64,000 nucleotides of DNA from Stromatinia cepivora. Lineage: Eukaryota > Ascomycota > Leotiomycetes > Helotiales > Sclerotiniaceae. The first letter of the stretch is position 1; every line of letters begins with the position of its first letter. The translations under genes were made by a program, and so were the position numbers. Below, in pieces: positions 44,679 through 57,283 of the stretch. The notes under the pieces were generated by a model. That model searched no databases and had not been told where the DNA came from. It saw only the letters and a list, made by a program, of their open reading frames with translations. The DNA lies in contig RCTD01000005.1 in assembly GCA_014898415.1 (NCBI GenBank), positions 2,170,001-2,234,000 of the forward strand, read 5' to 3'.

Positions 44679-46566
44679 CTATTTTTGTGAAGGTTGGCAA
44701 GCCTGGCGTTACCGGAGTTATATTGGAGAAACACGGAGGAAAACTCACGAGATCCAAATCTGAAATTGAAGATATTTCCTGTTGTCAATATGTCTATGTT
44801 CCAGTTCAATTATTTTCTTACTATAAGAGTCAAAGTTGGAGAATGTGTAAATCACTCGTCATATTCCCTGTTCCCTCTCTTCCTACCGATAAACATGGCA
44901 CAATTACTCGTCTCAAGTCATGCACTTCACACTGTCTTATCTCACCTCATCTCCCAACTTCCATTGCACATCCATTACACCATCGCTCCCCCCTCCATCC
45001 AGAACCAGCATATCTTTAAACAGCACTCGTGAACCACGTAACCTCTCCATCTCTAATAAATATCTTTATTTCCTTCGTGTCCTTCACATCCTCATATCCT
45101 CCCAGCTTCCAAACATTTCCATACAATCGTCTTAAACACCGTAGTCCTCGTGTCTCCAAAAACACCCCTTTGGAAAATTCTTCCATCCGCCCCAACCCAC
45201 AAACATGGACCAGCAAAGGCCAATATATACACGTCGGAGCACACTTGAAAACCCAATACGATCTTATCGTCTAGAACTAGTTCCGTATATACTCCTGCGA
45301 GAAGACCATCATACCTCCGCGAATCAAGAATTAAGCATCCCTCCCGCCCGGGAGGCACTTCGCGGTGAATGTGTATAACTACGCATCATTTTCATTTCGC
45401 TAAAGTAGCTTGGTATTTGGTGGATGCTAAGGTTGTTGGATATGTATACCTGTCTATACCTATAGATACATAGATATATATAGATACAAGACATAGAGCA
45501 TTGAAATGATTAAACAAGTACCACCTCCTAGATAAAGTGTAGATTTAACATCAATTTATTTGGTGCATTTTATCTCTCTTGTATTTTCCTAATATCTAAG
45601 GATCTTTACATCTCGATTGAGATATGAGATATGAGATATGAGATATGAGGACTGTATTTATATTTATACCTATATAAGTTTCGGAAGAAAAGAGAAGGAA
45701 GAGGGGGATGGAATAGTGAAGATGATAAACGGGATTGGGGATGGGATAGGCGATGAGGGATTATAAAAGGAAAGATAAAGGCAGAGTTTATTATAATAAT
45801 TCATGTAGATGGAGGAGATAGCAAGATATGCTATACTATCACACTACCTAGGTATTCATCAAAACATCCAGTTCAAAGTGAATGATTCACTTCAGTTCGG
45901 GTTGAAATGGGCAGTTTCCTTTGAACATCCAACTAATTCCAAAGCTGTATTTAGATATCTTTGTTTGATTTGAACATTTGAATATTCGAATAAATCATCT
46001 ACTCTCATCCACAATAGATAAACGTAGGCATATCCAAGTACTCCATATTTCAAATGGAACATTATAGTTTTGTAAATGGTTGATTATTAATATCTCGTCT
46101 TATTACACTCCTCCTTCTGTATTCTCTGCCTAAAACTGTAGCGGCTTTTTCAGTCGGTCTGTCCTAGGGGTATCTCATAGTCTTTAAGTGTCCTATCCTT
46201 CCTCCTCGTAACAATATCTCCATGTCTATCCATGTCTTATCCATGCGATGTGTTATATGTCATTGCGACCAAATTTCGAGTCAACGGACCTTCAATTCCT
46301 GAGCATACCATTCTGCGACTATTACGTGACAATACTACATTGTTCGCTGGGTTTCCCAACAATTGAATATTGACTTTTTGCCCCAATCTCGTACTTTTGA
46401 AGTCTATCGCCATGGAGTCGGTAACCAACTCTCGTCTGTGCAGCAACTGGTTGGTAATTCCATGATTCATAACTTCCTCCAAACCTGAAGGAATTGATTC
46501 TTCCTCTTCACCACTTTCCAGAAAACGACGTTGTCCTCTAGGATTTTCTGAAGATCAGCCATTGCG
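44679..46566. other. Intergenic, convergent 3' flanks; contains one copy of a dispersed 60-bp repeat
   Basis: About 1.9 kb between the PPIL4-like gene and the alpha-arrestin gene. It contains GAGATAT x4 (45619-45646), TATAGATA-rich DNA near 45460-45490, and a 60-bp segment at 46263-46322 repeated elsewhere in the window. A frame of about 77 codons (minus, ending 46237) overlaps that segment but is not otherwise supported. Confidence 0.55.
46263..46322 (-). repeat. Dispersed 60-bp repeat, copy 1
   Basis: Read on the minus strand it begins ATAGTCGCAGAATGG and ends CGAAATTTGGTCGCAA. It matches 56737-56796 on the plus strand at 59 of 60 positions (one G/A difference), and similarity stops abruptly on both sides. 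It lies about 245 bp downstream of the alpha-arrestin stop. Confidence 0.9.
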
Positions 46567-48092
46567 TCAAGCCTCGCTTTTCTGCTGTCCCTTGCTCAAT
46601 CTCCCTTTCTCATCGATACCCGGAGCATTTTCATTCGTAACACCACTATAGGCAGGTCTTGAAGCACCATTCGCTTGGGTAATATCCTCCGCCAGCGCAT
46701 CTTCATAAGAAGGCGGAGCATCATCTAGGGCTGGAGCTCCTGGCGCTCCAACTTGTGGCGGGAATGCCGGATCGAAAGGTGGCGGTGCCGTGTTGACGGG
46801 AGGTCCAACTGGAATACCAGGTTGAGCAGTCATGGCGTCCAAGAGTGCTGCTGGTGGTTCTATGCCGGAAAAGATCTCAATTTTGAACCTGAGAGGAACA
46901 GATACTGTTTGGGCCTGCGTTTGTTAGTTTGAATTCCCGTGCTCCCAGAATATTTGATTGTAAAACGTACCTGAATTTCTCCTGGGTAACCATAACCCAA
47001 TCCAACCCTCGCCTCAAGTTCATATCGACGAGCAAGATTGCAAGTAACAAATGAAGGGGCAACGGTATTTGGTAAAGGGACTGCATCCCATAGGCTACTA
47101 TCTATAGCTGTTTCGGTACCGATCGGATCGTTCGGTGATCCAACGGGGATGGATAGTCCAGTTAAACTCATCAAAACCCAAGTACTTGTTTCAACCCTAA
47201 TAACATCTGAAGCCTTTACGTCAGTGGAGCCGAGAAGGTTCACTTGCAATGACATGAGGAACAAGTGCTCAGGACTTGTGTTGGTTTTTCTAAGAAGGAT
47301 CCTCATTGGTAAAGGTTTATTGCAAGTTAAAATAGGAGGGCTGGGTAGTCTAACATCTACTTCTCCTTCTGGGGACGTATCTGATAGCTGCTTGGATTTC
47401 TTCGTGAGCAGCCCCTTTTTGGCATAGAGTGGCCCTCCATTTGGGAACATATATGGTCGTTTTGCAAACGCTTCATTTGTGGTTTTCGGAGGTCTTGGAG
47501 GTTCAATCGGCAGAAATTTAAATCCAATTGTTGATCTTCTATTCTCCTTGAACATTGATGGCCTTTGTACAGTAACTTTGATATAATATCTTATCTCAGC
47601 TTCTCCCGGAAATCCGGTAAGTGAGGGAGGTAATGTCTTCTTAACATGAGTGTACTGCATCTGCTGCATACCCTGGATTCCAAGACCTCCAAACCCGCTA
47701 CCAGGTCCCATTTGTTGCGAAACCGGATCATGGCATCCGTTATTGATGGGCAACTTGATACGGAAAGGGTATTCATGTTGCCCTGCTCTTAAAGTATATG
47801 AACTTATGATTGCTTTGTTGGGAAACACTTCTGCGACCCTATATAAAATCTTGTGATTTTCCTGGCATATTTCCTGTCTATCTCTCCTGGCATAAAGTGC
47901 AGGATTATTTGGACCTTGCCCATACAGCATATCTGGTGGTCTCAAAAGACGGGTCTTGCTCTCTCCTTCGAGCTTCACAACTATCTTGCTAACCGCTTCA
48001 TCGCTCGTAAGATTTAGAATAACTCTGCCGCTGATAAAATCGAGATTCGTGTAAAAGGTATGAGGGTTGTCGAGCTGTATTCGAACGGACAT
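46567..48092 (-). CDS. Alpha-arrestin (ART family) with PY motif
   Basis: Two exons: 46971-48092 and 46567-46914 (GTACGT...CGCAG), 489 residues. Alpha-arrestins are adaptors that recruit a Nedd4/Rsp5-type ubiquitin ligase to plasma-membrane transporters and trigger endocytosis. The arrestin N-domain spans MSVRIQLDNPHTFYTNLDFI, GRVILNLTSDEAVSKIVVKL, HKILYRVAEVFPNK and AGQHEYPFRIKLPINN. The C-domain includes KTLPPSLTGFPGEAEIRYYI and ends in AQTVSVPLRFKIEIFSGIEP. A Pro-rich tail contains PPSY (about residues 441-444, in DDAPPSYEDALAE), a ligase-binding PPxY motif. The specific cargo is unknown; two MFS carriers are in the window but nothing links them to this protein. Confidence 0.92.
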
Positions 48093-48918
48093 TTTGATGA
48101 TCAGGCTATATGGTGCGAAATAATAGTCTAAACATTAGTATTAAAGTTGAGAGAAATGGATAACCTTTGAAAGCTTTCGCAAGGCTTCATTCATACTATT
48201 CGCACTGTTGGATTATTTGTGGCGGCGCAAGTTTCAAGTGCTCAGCCTCGTTTCCGCAGCCCTGAGCATACGCGTCCGAATTCTTTTGATGTTTGCAAAA
48301 GAGTTGTACAATTCAATACGATGTGATCCGAGAATTCCGAATACGCTCGTAATGCGCAATTGTGCGCAGCGCAAATGAAGCTGTTTTCGGAATGACGCAG
48401 CTCACCGGGGTTCATCCCTGTTGTTTACTTTAGTCAGACTTCATCCTTAGGTCAATATCGCAGTTGTCAAATCGATATGAACGATATAAAATCAACAGTC
48501 GCGGTACCAGCATATCAAATCCATTCTTTAGCATTATCAAGTTGCCTCAAATCGTCTATTCCAAACTCACGCCAAATTGAACACAGAGAGATTCTTTGTG
48601 GATCCTCCTTTTCCAAACATTTTCAATGTCTCTACGGGTCTCTTGAGAATATATTGGCTTGGGAGGAATATCAAAGCTGTTAATGGAAGATTAATAAGAT
48701 GAAGGATGTGGATTTGATAAGGATACCTAATCTTCGCAGCATCCGGTCAAGAACGGGCTCTATATCACCGTGTGGTACCTTCAGCCTTTCTGATACATCG
48801 GCCCTGTTTGGTACATTGTATCTACTTTGCACAATGAATCTATTTGATACATTGAACCTGGTCCCTATAATGAGCCCGCTTGGTATCCCAGATTCGTCCT
48901 ATTTTCTATACAGCTCTC
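48093..48918. other. Intergenic between two tandem minus-strand genes
   Basis: About 0.8 kb: promoter of the alpha-arrestin gene on the left and 3' flank of the SV2-like carrier on the right. No other element recognised. Confidence 0.5.
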
Positions 48919-50880
48919 TTACGAAGCATGTCTGTGTTTTGTTTCTATTCTGAGACAATACATTGCCAAACACCCCGCAAGGATCAGACCTCCACTGATG
49001 TAAATGGGTAAACTTGGATTAGATGCACCAATATTCGCTGCTATCAAAGGAGCACATATTCCACCGAGTCTACCTAGGGAGTGGGCGATACCACAGCCAG
49101 TTCCTCTACTTGGTCCGGGGAATGTTTCTGGAGTATATGCACTACATGTTGTTAGCACAACATACCAAGTCTCGCATCGGCAAGTTAAAAAAGCTGATGA
49201 ACCTACTAAAGAATTCCAAACATGATATTTTGAAAGAAGGACGCGGCACATCCAAAGCCGAGTTGAAACTTGCTGTCATCGCGGAGGGTGAAAAGGAAGA
49301 TGAATACTCCAGCAACCATTGTTGCAAACGCCATTGGTCGCCGACGACCTGCTTTATGGACAAGATAGCAAGCCAAAATGGAACCTGGGACGGCGACGGC
49401 ACTGATAATTACGTAGTTCCGATAAGTATTGGAGTCGTCTTCTGTTTTATGACCTTTCGATAGATATTGTGGTAAGAAGGCATTGAATAACGGATACCCC
49501 ATTCCAATGGCAGTCCAAATAAACCATAATAGAGCCTAAACGAGGTTAGAAACGAAGATTGAGAATACTTGGTACACCACTTACTGTATTTATACCCAAT
49601 CGAAGAGTTCCAAACAGTGGACAGACCTTTCTTTTCGTTTCCGGTCCGAAAGATGCAATCGCTCGACGAATCTTCACCATTCTACTTGACTCCACTTCTT
49701 CAGCAATCTCTCTTGCCCCCCCTATTTCGTTCAGGATTTCTTCGGTGAGCCAAGTGTGGGTGCCGTTCTTATGTGCTAGTGCACGAACAGATCTTACAGC
49801 TTCTGCTTGCTTATTTATGCCAAGTAGGTATTTTGGTGACTCGATGTTATCAAATAACAGACGAGCGAGAGCCATTGCCAAGGTTATACCTCCCAAGGAG
49901 TATATGAAGAACCTCCAACCACGGTTTGGGTGGAAATTTGTTCCAAGGAAGAGCCATGCAAGGAGCGAAGTCACCACCTGTCCTATTGGCCACCATATTG
50001 ACAAGAGTGTTAAGTAACTGCGTTTTTCGTGTGGTAGGAATTCAAGCTACTGAGGCATTAGCAAGCTGAGCTTCACGTTAAGAGTTTTAACGTACAAACA
50101 TGGTTCCATCCACGGGAAGGCTGCCCCCAACTCCAAATCCAACTGCCCCCAGAATGATTGAAGCAGTGGTAAAACTCGGCGCATTTGCCAATCCCAAGGC
50201 GAATATTCCAGTAATAGCCAATGTCAAATTGAATCCCAGTCTTCTTCCTATGATGTCCGATCCGACGCCCCACCCAGCGGCACCAATTGATAATCCAACA
50301 TAAAACCAGAGAGTGGCGTACCGAACAAATTGGTCCGATACCTCAAAATCAACAGATAAAGAAGGAAGGATCAAAGCTACTCCTTGGAGCCACAGACTAA
50401 TTCTCGTCAGATCCTATCATTGGCAGAGATTAAGAGGAGTAATATACTTATCAGCAGCCCATCCGATACCACACAGTACAAACAAGTGCCATTGATGCCT
50501 ACCCATACCAATATCACTGATCGCAAGTTCCATGATTCTAAATTTCACTATCGAGATGTCAGCATGGATATCCTATTCAATAACTTACTGGATTACGGCG
50601 CACATTCCAGACCTGAAGCCCAAGACCCCATTTTCTCAACCTCATCTCTCAGATTCTTCATTTCACACGGGATCGTTGACGTAATGCTGTCTGTAATTTT
50701 TTGACTGCTTGCGCCAGATAATGGCAAACTTCCATTACTCTCTTGACTGTTTGGCCGATCCTCAATTGATTGATTATCCTTTTTGGGAACATCTTGGAGT
50801 CGTTTTACATGATCCAAAGGCTTAATAGCATCACGATATTCGGGTTTTGGTTCCCCAATTCGAAGTCCTAGAAGCTTCAT
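48919..50880 (-). CDS. MFS transporter, SV2/sugar-phosphate-like, six exons
   Basis: Six exons: 50597-50880, 50448-50537, 50096-50396, 49585-50046, 49207-49535 and 48919-49141, giving 562 residues. Every junction restores a family motif: GIGWAADN-LWLQGVALILPSL, DGTMF-LEFLPHEKRSYLTL, RLGINT-ALLWFIWTAIG and MFGIL-YAYTPETFPGPSRG. The MFS core has SDIIGRRLGFNLTL (motif A) and SIWWPIGQVVTSLLAWLF; the second-half signature KAGRRRPMAFA is present. A hydrophilic N-terminal tail of about 95 residues carries the segment KNLRDEVEKMGSWASGLE before TM1 (MELAISDIGMGRHQWHLFVL). This resembles fungal SV2-like general substrate carriers. Substrate unknown. The first donor (CC|GTAATC) is weaker than the rest, so that junction is the least certain. 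Confidence 0.88.
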
Positions 50881-53423
50881 TTTCGATTTGCCTTGAAGTT
50901 GCTGTGTAAAGACTGCTCGGGGAGTGGCGCTTTTTGGTTGATTGAGTATTTGATGTTGCGAGTCGCTTTTTGGTTAATTAGATGCGATATTGTGAGTCGA
51001 TGTTTGACACTTTCACGTTGAGAAGGCTATTAATATATTTTGGATAATAAAAATGATGAGTTTCGATTGGTTGATTGATGCTACTACCCAAATTCGAAAT
51101 CGTTATTGGCGAATATTTTTGGCGGATGATTTATTTCGTTCCCATAATGTAGGCAAGTGCGTGTGTATTTTGTTCTTGTGATTTTCGTATGCATAAAGGC
51201 TTAATAACAAGTGTTGTGGGCTTCTATGTAAAACTGGTGTACTTGAAGGACCTATGGGAGTTACTCTTTATATAGGTATGACTGTTCGATAGCAATGCAA
51301 TCATTAAATCGCAACGGCATATGAGTACTATGCTACTTTGGTCTCCTAAATTTTAGCGGGTCGTTAAGCCATTCTTGAATCCACCGGACTCCTTCTAGCG
51401 TCACCAACCAAGAATTATGTTAAACCTCAGTCATTAAAGGCATCATGTGTGCTTTAAAGAATCCAGAATCTTAATTTTGTGTAGAAATTGGGAGGCCTTC
51501 AACATCTTCAATCTATATGGCATGTTGAGGTAGGTGAATGAGTACAGTTTCCACAACAGAAATCTAGATCTTTTGAGGCTGCTAAAGTGTATGCAAGCGA
51601 AAAGGAGCGAAAGCCACACCTTCCTTAACATTTACACGATTTGACAGGCTATTCTTCACATCCAGCGATTGCTCTCTTCGAAATTCGGTTTAACCATCAT
51701 TTTAACGGACTATGCTTTAGCTTTCAAGCATCGAATCGGAGATGTTCTATCCGACAAGTAGCTTTCGATAGCTTTCGGTAGCTCGCACGTGCATTCATGT
51801 GATGTCAGAAATTAACTTTTCTAAGCATCTGAAGTTAATTCTTGAAATAGCGATACCTTATCTCTTCGAGAGAAATGACGAGGGGCTATTCGGCTAAAGG
51901 GTGCTTAGTCATACTATCGAATGAGCTAAGCGTACTAGATCTCCTCTTTATGTGGCCACTTTTGCTGGAGAAAACAGGTACTCGAGCATTTCCCACTTTT
52001 TTTCTGGATAGAATTTGGGGATAATTTTTTCTCCGGTAATATGGTGTCTGATTTCATTTGTGCTGAGTACCTTTGTGATTCTCGCATTATGGCTTTTATT
52101 TCGGGGTATTCTGCACACGAGGTAGGTATTTTGTGTTGTATTGTGTCTTATTACTCCCCCCCCCCTCCTTCCCCCTTACCTTAATAATTTCTGGTGTACG
52201 CCTCACTACCCCCAATATAGAATTGCTTCCATTCGCTAGGTAAGTATTAAAAGCAACATACTAAGATTTTCAATCATTCTGTCCATTCCATCGGAACCAC
52301 CTACCGGTAATGTCCCACACAAAACCAAACACCAAAACAGAACCCCTCAACATACAGTAAAATTACCAATCTATCCATACCCATACATACCCATAAATAC
52401 CCATACCCTTCTCAAACGAATCAACTAACTACAGCCTACTCCAGATAGGCTTTTTAGAGAAATGGAGAAGAGATGAGGTTGGGGGGAAATGCGCGTGAAT
52501 GGATAGGGATAGGGATATGGATCTGGATCTGGGGCTATCAGTTATCATGTGATGTTGTATTTGTAGAATATTCAAGTTTTGGGAGGTGAGGAGGATCTTT
52601 GGATAGATATATTCATGTATTCATTCACATTCATACTCACAATACAAGTCCCAGACCAGGCCATACTCAAAATCAAATCAAATATAACTTTTCAAATTGA
52701 AATTTCCATTTCATTTTCATTTCAAACGTAATTCACTACATACATCTCAATGCTCTTCATGTTCATTTCCCCCACTTCACTTGCTCATCTTTCTCCACCC
52801 TCAGATTTCGATAGCTGCTTCTTGTAATTTTAACCTTTCCAGAAAGTCAATCATCCTATCATACCATTCATTCATTGTCCCACAACATTTCCATGATTCC
52901 TTCGCTCAAATACTGCTCCCTCTATCCATTCATCCATATCTCTACCCCCTCACGTCTGTAACTCTCGATAATGCAAAGAAGGGTATTTGTAATCTTATGA
53001 AAAAGAAGGAAAAGAGGACCGGCGTTGTTTGATTTCCTCTCTCCATACCTTCTCACCAACCCCACCCCATCCATTACCTTCTTTCCATCCATCCCCAAGC
53101 CAACCAAATATCCCAACCTTCCGCCCAGCCAAAATGCCCCCACCCACGAGGTATCCCCGCCATATGCACACCACGCCATAATTAGAACAGGGTATATTAT
53201 TTAAATGTCTGAAATTGTATGCTTCTATCGACGCCCCGTTAGATAGATATCGGTACCGGGTCTGTATCGAAGAATTGCCAGAAAAGTTAAGTAAAGAAAA
53301 ACAACAGTGAGGTAGTTGAAAGAAAAAGGATTTCATGTGCGTCTTTGTGCTCGTCACCAGGCCCAATTATGGATTGCGTCCGTACATCTCAATCATTGCT
53401 CATCCAGCCCCTAAACTTCCACC
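50881..53423. other. Long gene-free interval (2.5 kb)
   Basis: No gene recognised. The left end is the promoter of the SV2-like carrier. A C10 run occurs near 52157-52166, CCATAC/CATACC-type short repeats near 52375-52410 and GGATAGGGATAGGGAT near 52500-52515. The right end is the 3' flank of the Boi-type gene. Confidence 0.5.
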
Positions 53424-56400
53424 TTACGCAGTTTGTGGTTCGGGAACATCGATATCTGGTGAATAAGTATTACTTATGCCCGCACCTTCCGGTACATGAC
53501 TTGTCCCTGTATTCGCACTCTCTCGTTTTGAAACTCCAGAGACACCACTATCTCCCTCGTCGCGATCGAATATGATACCATGAATATTGAGACCATGCTT
53601 ATCGCTTGCCGGGGTCCTTAAGGTTTCTTCTTCGACTTTCTCATCAAGATTCATGAGTGCTGGAGGACGATGTCGCATTTGTCGTGCTTTGGCAAGAGAA
53701 ATTGTCTTCTGTTGGTAAGTTGTAGTTATAGGTTTGGAATCATCTCGGTCGATGGTAGCTTTCATTAGTGCGGCCATCCACAATCTGCCTTGTTTGATAT
53801 TTGGTACTGCGAAGTAATGCACAGTGGGTTTGGTGAAATTGACGGCTCTAGAAAGACCAGCTCGTGGTGGTACGAGTTTAAAAATAAACATAGAATCACC
53901 ACCACTTTTGCTTAATGAGGATTCTGGTTCGGCATCTGCCTCCGCTGATGCAATGGTTTCTTGTGCATTAATCGGGCTTGTAGGGCTAGTCGTTGCACCC
54001 GTCAGAGTGGCATGGAGGCCAGTAAGGCGGTCAGTGTCGGCTGGCAAGACTCGATGGAATGAAATATCGATCAGTCCTTTCTCCTCTTCATCGGTCTCGG
54101 AATAATAATAAGACAGCCGGCGGCCCTTTAACACAAAAAGTCGAGGCTTCCATGTTGTCATAAGATTTGAACTCTTCTTTTTCATCCATCCACTGTAATC
54201 TGCGCCGACCATTTGTTCCTGAGGCGTTTTTTTTTCCAAACCCCGAGTATAAGCACTAGTCTCCTTCTTGGACTTCTTTCTCGATGTCTTCGGAGTAATC
54301 ATCGCCATCTTATCATCTCGAGGATCCAGTTCAAAGCTCGGACCACCTGAAGGTGTGCTTGAACCAGTTCTTGAGGGTGATTGCAGCGGAGATTCCCTCG
54401 CCGAGGATGACAAAGTTTCTGTTGGCGAGGTAATACGAGATTTCTCACGACCGGTGACAGCGTCAGAGATCGCGCGCATACTGAAATGACTAGAAGATCC
54501 TGTTGGCTTAACAGGTTGCAGCCAATCGCTAGGATGATTTTGTCGAAGACTTGGTGATTTCGGCGACAGTATGCTATCCATGGACTTTTCTGGCTGGAGT
54601 TTGGTGACAAGTGGGAAATCGTCCTTCGGGGGTGGTACTGGTCGAGGAGGTGTATTAATGGAACTTTCTGAAGGGGTTCTCCGACGACCATTCACAGATA
54701 AGCCGTAATATTTTTGTGCTGCCGTAGGTGGTGTTGTCTCTCTCGTTGAATCAATACTACCAAATCTGGAATGTCTTGAATTTGTTGTTGCGGTCCTTAA
54801 TCGTTGCTCATCAGTGTAACTAGAATTTCTAGAGTGTCCAGCTGTGCTACCTCTCTTACGTAGCACGTTTCGCTGCCGGCCCTCCAATTCACCACCTGAA
54901 AAATATCCTCGGTCCAAATCTAAATTAGTTGGGGGCGCTGTAATTTCAGGTGGTTGAGCTGCAGATCCCTTGGTGGTAATTTCTGTGAGACCAGCGGAGG
55001 ATAACGGACGACTCGAAGATAAACGTCGTTGAGATATGGCGGATGTTGCATCACCAAGGGACCAATCTTTGTTAAATGAGGCTTGCTTCCTGTGCGTAGA
55101 CGTACCCTGGCTTTTGTCGGCTGCAATGGCGCTCATAAGTGAATTAGTGGTGCTAAATTCACCAACAGAACTTTGTCTAGAATGATGTAAATCTCTAATT
55201 GATGCTGCAGAAGGTCTTTTTTCGCCTGGGACTCTTGGGCTGCCTTGTGGAGTTTTGAGAGATACTGGAGATGAATTTATAGCAGGGTCGTTTCTTGGGG
55301 CGCGTTGAGATTGTCGAATGTTGTTTGACGATGATCCAGGTCTGTTGCTCAAACTGAGGTTCCTTGGTAGCATTGTTGATGGAGTACCATTACGACTGCG
55401 ACGACCACCATCCTCGGAGCCAATTTCACTACCAGCATATGTACCAGTGTTCCTTCTAGTTGGAGTTTCACCATTTACTTCGTCTTGGAGGGCTTTTATC
55501 TTTTGCCAAGTTTTCAACCTTCGTCCAACAGAACCTAATTCAAATTCTTTCAAGAAAACAGATGTTTGATCCATGCCCAATAGGACATCTCCGGTGATTT
55601 CTTGATCTCGGAACACTTCACAATGCTTCTTCTCAACTCCCACAGTAAACAAGTATTCCGCCACTTGCTCAGGTGTCCATATATTGACCTCTTCAAGTGT
55701 GTGTATTTCTTCCTCTTCTTCATCGGTTTCCTCACCATTGATGTATGATAATCTTGCATCGGGATGATGGCTACTATATTCGCTGCCAGAGTCATTGATT
55801 GATTTTGGCACAGAACCAACAATATGGGTCATGTCTGTTATATGCTCATCAATCACACTCAAAGTCTCATTCATGACTGGGCTATCCTGCCCATGGGCAT
55901 GGGACTTTGCTGCTGAACTCGCACTCACTGCACTTAGTGGTGGTATTATTTTTGCGGTAGTATTTGCCGGAGGTTCAATTGAAGTCGGAGATGAGGAAGG
56001 TCTACCGGGTGACAGGATATTTGAAATGGCCCCCAGAGCTTCGGGCAGAGTTGTAGTTTCACTAGAGGGGCTTTGCACAATCGGTTGAGGAGATTGTTGG
56101 AGAGGCTGTTGAGCCAGCGGAATTTGCAGAGCTCCTAGTTGAGACATCGAAGCTGTCGAAAGATTTGGATAGGAAGGGGATCCACGAGGGGCTAATCGAG
56201 TATAGACTTTTACGATTTATCAATCCCAATTCTCAATACGACACCATTTTCGCATGGGAAGCTTACCTTCGGGAAATAAACCACTCGATCCGTTTACCAA
56301 ACTCCTTCCAAGGTACCATCCGTCCCCAAATTCATCATCTCGCTCTATTAATTCGACTCGATCTCCTTTTGACAAGCTGAGCTCATCGGAACTGCGGGCA

Positions 56401-56603
56401 GAGAAATCATCTAGCTTAATCATCAGTGGCAGAACTCCCTTACATGACGATCTATTGGAGCTGATTTATATCCATATCCATCATAATCTCGTTCCCCAGA
56501 GTAACCAAGGCGGATTTAACTTACGGATTACAATCAAAGTTGATCCAGGCTCCGGCCGTGGTGCATCCGGTCGATGCGATTGCATTGTTGTTGGCCGTTC
56601 CAT
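53424..56603 (-). CDS. boi1: Boi/Pob1-type polarity protein (SH3-SAM-PH)
   Basis: Three exons: 56525-56603, 56267-56410 and 53424-56206 (GTAAGT...GCTAG and GTAAGC...AAAAG), 1001 residues. Boi1/Boi2 of yeast and Pob1 of fission yeast are cell-cortex scaffolds that bind Cdc42, Bem1 and formins, and promote polarised exocytosis. The SH3 appears only after splicing: STLIVI-HDFSARSSDELSLS, KGDRVELIERDDEFGDGWYL and GLFPE-VYTRLAPRGSPS (about residues 22-85). The SAM domain is at about 251-315 (WTPEQVAEYLFTVGVEKKHC). A long Ser/Pro-rich linker with RPVPPPKDD follows. The PH domain is at roughly 745-900 (DYSGWMKKKSSNLMTTWKPR, LFVLKGRRLSYYYSETDEEE). The start at 56603 is the only ATG before an upstream in-frame stop. 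Confidence 0.94.
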
Positions 56604-56736
56604 CTTGTTCAATTCTGTCCAGCTCTTCAAATATTTCTTGTCCTCCCTAGGGTCCTTGACTATTTACAGACTAACCATCTGACTTGTTGTTGTGCTTCGA
56701 ATCTTTAGTTAAGTGTATGCTTATTGAGATCAGTTT

Positions 56737-56796
56737 ATAGTCGCAGAATGGTATGCTCAAGAATTGAAGGTCCGTTGACTCGAAATTTGGTCGCAA
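56737..56796 (+). repeat. Dispersed 60-bp repeat, copy 2
   Basis: Matches the minus strand of 46263-46322 at 59 of 60 positions. It lies about 135 bp upstream of the Boi-type start codon, probably in its promoter or 5' UTR, and so in inverted orientation relative to copy 1. Confidence 0.9.
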
Positions 56797-57211
56797 AGGT
56801 ATTTCAAAGGTATTTTCGGGTTGCACTAATGACAACAAAAGTGAATTCGTTGTCGCAACATGGGTAGCAGGTGTAGTACAACTGCAAAGTACACAGAGGG
56901 AAAGAGAATAAAACTCCTGATAAAGTGGATTGAGAATGTTTTGGATCAGGGGGACATGATGGAGTCGTGCAACATTAAATAGAAATTGAAGTGGGTGGAT
57001 GAAATGAGTGAAAGATGCTATCGGGTGAAGTAAGGTGAGTGAAGTGAAATGTAATAATAATAGTGAAAATGAGTGGTGGTGGGAGGGTTGTGAGGGTTCA
57101 GATTTAAGAGTTGTCGGCGTATCGCAATGCAAAGTAAAGAAGGGTACCATGTACCCAGTAGTATATAGGTTAATGTGGGAATTTCTATAGTTAGTTTAGA
57201 GTTAAATTTAA

Positions 57212-57283
57212 GTGAGTTTGTGAGTTTGTGAGTCTGTGAGACTGTGAGACTGTGAGTCTATGAGTCTGTGAGTCTGTGAGTCT
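57212..57283 (+). repeat. Minisatellite, 8-bp unit GTGAGTCT, 9 imperfect copies
   Basis: Nine consecutive 8-bp units. Four match GTGAGTCT exactly; the others are GTGAGTTT (two), GTGAGACT (two) and ATGAGTCT (one). Confidence 0.9.

Noticed and set aside
46237..46482. Possible small gene carrying copy 1 of the 60-mer
   Set aside because: Only the 60-bp part has any comparison; the rest lacks a domain, so I list the repeat and not a CDS.
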